Shown piece after piece: positions 5,109 through 8,096 of a stretch of DNA of 8,096 bases; position 1 is the first letter of the stretch; each line of letters begins with the position of its first letter. The stretch is from Fischerella sp. GTDB taxonomy: Bacteria; Cyanobacteriota; Cyanobacteriia; Cyanobacteriales; Nostocaceae. The notes below the pieces were generated by a model, which was given only the letters and a program-made list of their open reading frames with translations, had not been told where the DNA came from and made no database searches. Location of the stretch: NCBI GenBank assembly GCA_026419705.1, contig JANZYY010000220.1:1-8096 (forward strand), given 5' to 3'. A program made the translations under genes and the position numbers.

Positions 5109-5629
5109 CTTTACTAAGGATGTAGGGGTATAGATGTATAGGGATGTAGGGAAACCCTTACTCTCTTAAACTCATTTTTAAGTAACAGTCAAGAATAATT
5201 GTCGAGTTTCTTGGTGGGTTACTCACAAACGGTTGCTATTCCAACAAAAAGTTTTTGCAGAAAAATCTTTCACCGGTTGGTCAATTAACAGACAAAAAAA
5301 TTATTTCTTTATTACTTGTATTAATTGGATAATTATACCGCTAATAAATTTCCTCAATAACATCAGGGAATATATACAATTATCATACTTATTTTTGGAG
5401 GTAAAAAATAGGACAAATAATATTTTGTGTAAAGTGTCTAAAGCAACATCAATTTTGACTGAGAATACAAAACACAGCCAGATGGTGGGAACTCATAACA
5501 AACTTTGAAATTCTTCATAAATAGAACCTCTATGTTACCATCTGGATGGTTTTAGACGACTCGTCAGTGGCAGTTTAAGTATCAAAGCCAACGACCGTAG
5601 CGTCTTTAAATTTGGTGGTTGAGGAGAGA
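5109..5629. other. Long AT-rich gap between queC and the oxidoreductase gene
   Basis: These 521 bases separate two divergent genes. The queC-proximal end holds a short repeat: GATGTAGG at 5119-5126 and 5143-5150 with the variant GATGTATA between (5133-5140). A possible minus-strand promoter for queC is TTGACT (5187-5192) and TTTAAG (5165-5170), 16 bases apart; it is weak. The middle (about 5280-5470) is strongly AT-rich and has an isolated GGAGG (5397-5401) with no usable start behind it. The oxidoreductase-proximal end holds GATGGT motifs (separate entry). A reading frame from TTG 5233 to 5508 exists but looks non-coding. No tRNA or recognised RNA family is seen. Confidence 0.6.
5478..5550. 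promoter_or_regulatory. GATGGT inverted and direct repeats upstream of the oxidoreductase
   Basis: CCAGATGGT at 5478-5486 is the exact reverse complement of ACCATCTGG at 5537-5545. The second copy is itself half of a 14-base dyad, ACCATC-TG-GATGGT (5537-5550). The hexamer GATGGT or its complement therefore appears three times in 73 bases, ending 79 bases before the ATG at 5630. It could be an operator for a dimeric regulator or an RNA stem. No matching known regulator site is recognised. Confidence 0.4.
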
Positions 5630-6721
5630 ATGAGAGTGCAAGATAGCAGCATGTCAGCAGGAGAACAAAACGGACACGGACACCGCACCCAACCCCGCCC
5701 GATCCGCATAGGCGTGATCGGTGTGGGTAATATGGGACAACATCATGCCCGTGTCCTGAGTTCGATGAAAGACGTTGAACTGGTCGGTGTTGCAGATATA
5801 AATGTCGAGCGAGGTTTAGAAACCGCCAGCAGATATAAGGTGCGTTTTTTTGAGGATTACTGTGACCTGCTGCCCCACGTGGAAGCGGTTTGCATTGCCG
5901 TTCCTACGCGCCTGCATTATGCAGTCGGAATTAATTGTTTGTTAGCAGGAATTCATGTTTTGGTTGAAAAGCCGATCGCTGCCAGTATTTCTGAGGCAGA
6001 ATCGCTAGTAAATGCTGCAGCAGAGTCTGGGTGTATTCTACAAGTAGGCCATATTGAACGCTTCAGTCCAGCCTTTCAAGAATTGAACAAGGTGCTGAAG
6101 ACCGAAGAAGTGCTGGCATTAGAAGCCCACCGCATGAGTCCTTACTCAAATCGTGCCAACGATGTCTCTGTTGTCTTGGACTTAATGATTCATGACATTG
6201 ACTTACTGCTGGAATTGGCTGCTTCGCCAGTCGTAAAACTAACAGCTAGCGGCAATCGTACTTTAGATTCTGGTTATTTAGATTACGTGACTGCGACTTT
6301 GGGATTTGCCAATGGCATTGTTGCCACATTGACTTCTAGCAAAGTCACCCATCGCAAAATCCGCAGCATAGTCGCCCATTGCAAAAACTCATATACAGAG
6401 GCAGATTTTCTCAAGAATGAAATTTTGATTCACCGACATACCACTGCCAACTTGATGACAGATTATCGACAAGTACTTTACAGGCAGGATGGTGTAATTG
6501 AAAAAGTCTATACTACTAACACTGATAAACTAGGAGCAGAATTAGAACATTTTGTCAACTGCGTGCGTGGCGGCAATCAACCTTCGGTTGGCGGTGAACA
6601 AGCGCTCAAAGCTCTAAGATTAGCAAGTTTAATTGAACAGATGGCGCTAGAAGAACGAGTTTGGAATCCCTTGGATTGGGAATCTCAGCCCAGAATGCAA
6701 CCTTTAACACCCACCGTCTAA
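5630..6721 (+). CDS. Gfo/Idh/MocA family NAD(P)-dependent oxidoreductase
   Basis: Members of this family oxidise or reduce sugars, nucleotide sugars and related polyols with NAD(P); the substrate here is not known. Numbering from ATG 5630 (363 residues), the Rossmann fold begins with IRIGVIGVGNMGQHHARV (nucleotide motif GVIGVGNMG at 28-36). The catalytic EKP lysine motif is LVEKPIA (113-115). The active-site helix motif is LMIHDIDLLLEL (HDID at 188-191), followed by the second alpha/beta domain. The segment VGHIERFSPAF is typical of relatives acting on UDP-sugars (WlbA-like), so a cell envelope or exopolysaccharide role is a reasonable guess only. ATG 5630 is chosen for the adjacent GAGGAG (5621-5626), though the spacing is short; TTG 5612 and ATG 5651 are alternatives. 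The first 24 or so residues are polar and His/Pro-rich. A strong hairpin follows the stop. Confidence 0.92.
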   Translation: MRVQDSSMSAGEQNGHGHRTQPRPIRIGVIGVGNMGQHHARVLSSMKDVELVGVADINVERGLETASRYKVRFFEDYCDLLPHVEAVCIAVPTRLHYAVGINCLLAGIHVLVEKPIAASISEAESLVNAAAESGCILQVGHIERFSPAFQELNKVLKTEEVLALEAHRMSPYSNRANDVSVVLDLMIHDIDLLLELAASPVVKLTASGNRTLDSGYLDYVTATLGFANGIVATLTSSKVTHRKIRSIVAHCKNSYTEADFLKNEILIHRHTTANLMTDYRQVLYRQDGVIEKVYTTNTDKLGAELEHFVNCVRGGNQPSVGGEQALKALRLASLIEQMALEERVWNPLDWESQPRMQPLTPTV

Positions 6722-6745
6722 CAAAGATTAGGAGAGCGAGAAACT

Positions 6746-6798
6746 GGGAGAGTGGGAAAAGTTAGCAATTACTGTTTCCCTCTCTCCCTTTCTTTAAG
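6746..6798 (+). terminator. Probable rho-independent terminator after the oxidoreductase gene
   Basis: GGGAGAGTGGGAAA at 6746-6759 pairs with TTTCCCTCTCTCCC at 6775-6788 over 14 positions with one mismatch, enclosing a 15-base loop. It starts 24 bases after the stop codon. The tail TTTCTTT (6789-6797 region) is T-rich but interrupted. Stem strength and position support termination; the imperfect T-tract keeps this below certainty. Confidence 0.6.
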
Positions 6799-6802
6799 AA
6801 AT

Positions 6803-6873
6803 TTGTTGGTGGTTGATGGTTGGTGGTTGCTTGGAACAAACAACAAACAACAAACAATAACCAACCTTTTTTT
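6803..6873. repeat. STRR-type heptamer array in two opposite halves, ending in a T-run
   Basis: Four units of one kind, TTGTTGG, TGGTTGA, TGGTTGG, TGGTTGC (6803-6830), are followed by a short joint and four units reading the other way, AAACAAC, AAACAAC, AAACAAT, AACCAAC (6838-6865). GGTTGGTGGTTG (6818-6829) can pair with CAATAACCAACC (6855-6866) at 10 of 12 positions, and seven T's follow (6867-6873). It therefore has the shape of an intrinsic terminator, in addition to the one just upstream. It lies between the oxidoreductase and DedA genes and is read through in frame by the spurious N-terminal extension of the DedA frame. Confidence 0.7.
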
Positions 6874-6913
6874 AACAAAAAGACTTCTATCACAGTTGTT
6901 AGGAATCGACTTC

Positions 6914-7528
6914 ATGACCGATTGGATCAAGACTACTATCGAATCCCTTGGCTATGTGGGAATCGCTCTGCTGATGTTCCTAGAGAACCTTTTTCCTCCT
7001 ATTCCTTCAGAATTGATTATGCCACTGGCAGGATATACATCAAATCTACCAGGGGCAAAGCTCAACGTCTTTGGCGTATTTTTTGCAGGGCTATTGGGTT
7101 CTGTAGTGGGGGCAACAATCTGGTATTATCCCGGTAAATTTCTGGGTCAAATTCGCTTGCAAGCCTGGGCTGACAGATATGGAAAGTGGTTGGGTATATC
7201 TAGCAAAGATATTGGCAAAGCAAAGCACTGGTTCGACAAACAAGGTAAAAAAGCTGTCCTGATTGGTCGTCTTGTGCCAGGAATACGTACTTTGATATCC
7301 GTTCCCGCAGGCATCTGCGATATGTCTTTACCATCTTTTATATTTTATACAACCGTGGGTAGCGCTTGCTGGGTTGGTTTGCTAACATACTCAGGATACG
7401 TGTTAGGTAGTCGATATGAACTCGTGGACAAGTATCTCGCTCCTGTATCAAAAATTGTACTTGCGGGTATACTTCTGGTATTTCTTGCTTTGGTATTACG
7501 GCGAAAACGCAAACGCAGGAAGAGATAA
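6914..7528 (+). CDS. DedA family (VTT/SNARE-associated domain) membrane protein
   Basis: DedA proteins are multi-span inner-membrane proteins. Some relatives are undecaprenyl-phosphate or phospholipid flippases; others support envelope integrity and proton-motive-force balance. The 204-residue protein shows the family plan. An amphipathic/re-entrant N terminus carries FLENLFPPIPSELIMPLAGY (residues 22-41, with the conserved Glu and Pro-x-Pro-Ser-Glu). A Gly-rich membrane segment follows (56-72). The signature GRLVPGIRTLISVPAG is at 118-133, and hydrophobic segments lie near 140-165 and 179-195. The C terminus is very basic (RRKRKRRKR), which would sit in the cytoplasm. The frame is open back to 6752, but that stretch translates repeat DNA. 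ATG 6914 is preferred because AGGA at 6901-6904 lies 9 bases ahead and the protein then begins like its family (MTDWIKTTIESLGYVG). Confidence 0.93.
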   Translation: MTDWIKTTIESLGYVGIALLMFLENLFPPIPSELIMPLAGYTSNLPGAKLNVFGVFFAGLLGSVVGATIWYYPGKFLGQIRLQAWADRYGKWLGISSKDIGKAKHWFDKQGKKAVLIGRLVPGIRTLISVPAGICDMSLPSFIFYTTVGSACWVGLLTYSGYVLGSRYELVDKYLAPVSKIVLAGILLVFLALVLRRKRKRRKR

Positions 7529-7790
7529 AATTTTTGCCCTCAATTAAAATCTACAAAAAAGGCTTTTTGGTGTAAAAAGTGGTGCCACTCGCGACAAACT
7601 GCCGCCAAAGTCTTGCTACTTGGCTGATGTCAGCATAGCCTTGGCAAATTAGTTCACACTCACATGTTCAGTAATTTTTGGTATGTTTTCAAGTGTGTGT
7701 TAACATTACCAAGAATTTATGATACAAGCACGCATTTATGTAAGATGAGCATGGTAACTTTTTGAATTTAAGTAAGTATTAGGAGCTTTC
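7529..7790. other. Intergenic leader before the ParM-like gene
   Basis: These 262 bases hold no gene. Two 12-base dyads with a central TG are present: AGTGG-TG-CCACT (7578-7589) and GCTGA-TG-TCAGC (7623-7634). Further on, CACACT (7655-7660) is complementary to AGTGTG (7692-7697), and TTGGTA (7678-7683) to TACCAA (7707-7712), so a nested structure is possible. A TATGAT at 7718-7723 could be a -10 element, but no well-spaced -35 is seen. The end carries AGGAG (7781-7785), 5 bases before the ATG of the next gene. Confidence 0.5.
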
Positions 7791-8096
7791 ATGACAGACC
7801 AACCTTCCGCAGCCACCCCCATGAATGCCGCTGCCATACCCATGAATAGGGCATCGGCTTCCACTCCCATTAATGCTACTCCCATAACAACAAGCAACAG
7901 CACTAGTAAAAAAATTCTCAGCGTCGATTTAGGTAGGACTTCCACAAAAGCCTGTGTTACTCGCGAACCTGGGAATGTGATTTTTGTCTCTGCCAACGTT
8001 AAGGAAATGTCAATGGAACAAGTGCGGGGTGGCGTTTTTGAAGCCCGCGCCACAGATCCCTTAATGGATCTTTGGTTGGAGTATCAAGGCAGTGGC
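7791..8096 (+). CDS. ParM/StbA-type actin-like ATPase, N-terminal part (3' end outside window)
   Basis: The first 102 codons are visible and run off the right edge. After a 40-residue tail, KKILSVDLGRTSTKACV (residues 40-56) matches the phosphate-1 motif of the actin/Hsp70/ParM ATPase fold (D-x-G-x4-K with Asp46 and Lys53). The continuation (VRGGVFEARATDPLMDLWLEYQGSG) is like the chromosomal ParM/StbA-family proteins of cyanobacteria that I recall. Plasmid ParM forms filaments that segregate DNA; what the cyanobacterial chromosomal relatives do is unclear, and no ParR or parC-like array is visible here. The start is supported by AGGAG 5 bases before ATG. The tail (5-38) is Ala/Thr/Ser/Pro/Asn-rich with a repeated PMN/PIN/PIT motif encoded by CCCATGAAT-like words at 7818, 7839, 7866 and 7881, all in frame. 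Confidence 0.85.
   Translation, partial: MTDQPSAATPMNAAAIPMNRASASTPINATPITTSNSTSKKILSVDLGRTSTKACVTREPGNVIFVSANVKEMSMEQVRGGVFEARATDPLMDLWLEYQGSG

Noticed and set aside
5233..5508. Open frame of 91 codons starting with TTG in the AT-rich gap
   Set aside because: No ribosome binding site, composition just reflects AT-rich DNA, no domain or signal peptide, and the regulatory-looking GATGGT motif overlaps its end.
6752..6913. N-terminal extension of the DedA frame by 54 codons
   Set aside because: It translates a hairpin and a heptamer array, whereas DedA proteins normally begin close to the Met at 6914, which has its own AGGA.
7554..7579. AAAAAAGGCTTTTT / CTTTTT-GGTGT-AAAAAG as a terminator of the DedA gene
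   Set aside because: The first palindrome leaves no room for a loop, and the second has only six A-U-rich pairs with no T-run after it.
7529..7790. parC-like centromere upstream of the ParM-like gene
   Set aside because: No set of direct iterons is present; only scattered small dyads are seen.
7736..8053. Minus-strand open frame opposite the ParM-like gene
   Set aside because: It is the antisense shadow of a gene with a clear ribosome binding site and actin-fold motif; the predicted protein is low-complexity.

Overview
The window looks like ordinary chromosomal DNA from a cyanobacterium, most likely a filamentous heterocyst-forming one (Nostocales). Three lines of evidence support this: three full HIP1 octamers (GCGATCGC at 2067, 3133 and 4963), proteins that read like cyanobacterial homologues, and gaps between genes that repeatedly hold degenerate heptamer arrays resembling the STRR (short tandemly repeated repetitive) sequences known from heterocystous cyanobacteria. 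The order-level assignment is inference.

Layout from left to right. The 3' end of thiC (+) converges on pyrE (-), and a repeat-rich hairpin lies between them. A small exported protein of unknown function (+) follows, then a patch of dispersed palindromic repeat and a CAU-anticodon tRNA (-). Next come a membrane-anchored protein with an acidic linker (+) and a CNNM/CBS-pair (CorC/HlyC-like) membrane protein (+), which converges on queC (-). After queC there is an AT-rich gap of about 520 bases without a convincing gene. A Gfo/Idh/MocA oxidoreductase (+), a DedA/VTT membrane protein (+) and the first 102 codons of a ParM/StbA-type actin-like ATPase (+) follow. The last gene runs off the right edge.

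The genes do not form one obvious pathway. ThiC (thiamine), PyrE (pyrimidines) and QueC (queuosine/7-deazaguanine) are housekeeping biosynthesis enzymes that each appear to stand alone. The CNNM and DedA proteins are membrane proteins of broadly conserved families. I did not find a convincing previously undescribed multi-gene system. The points most worth a second look are the heptamer arrays made of opposite-orientation halves, including one that forms part of an apparent terminator; repeats that touch the start and stop region of the CNNM gene; a GATGGT dyad upstream of the oxidoreductase; two lineage-type proteins of unknown function; and the repetitive N-terminal tail of the ParM-like protein.
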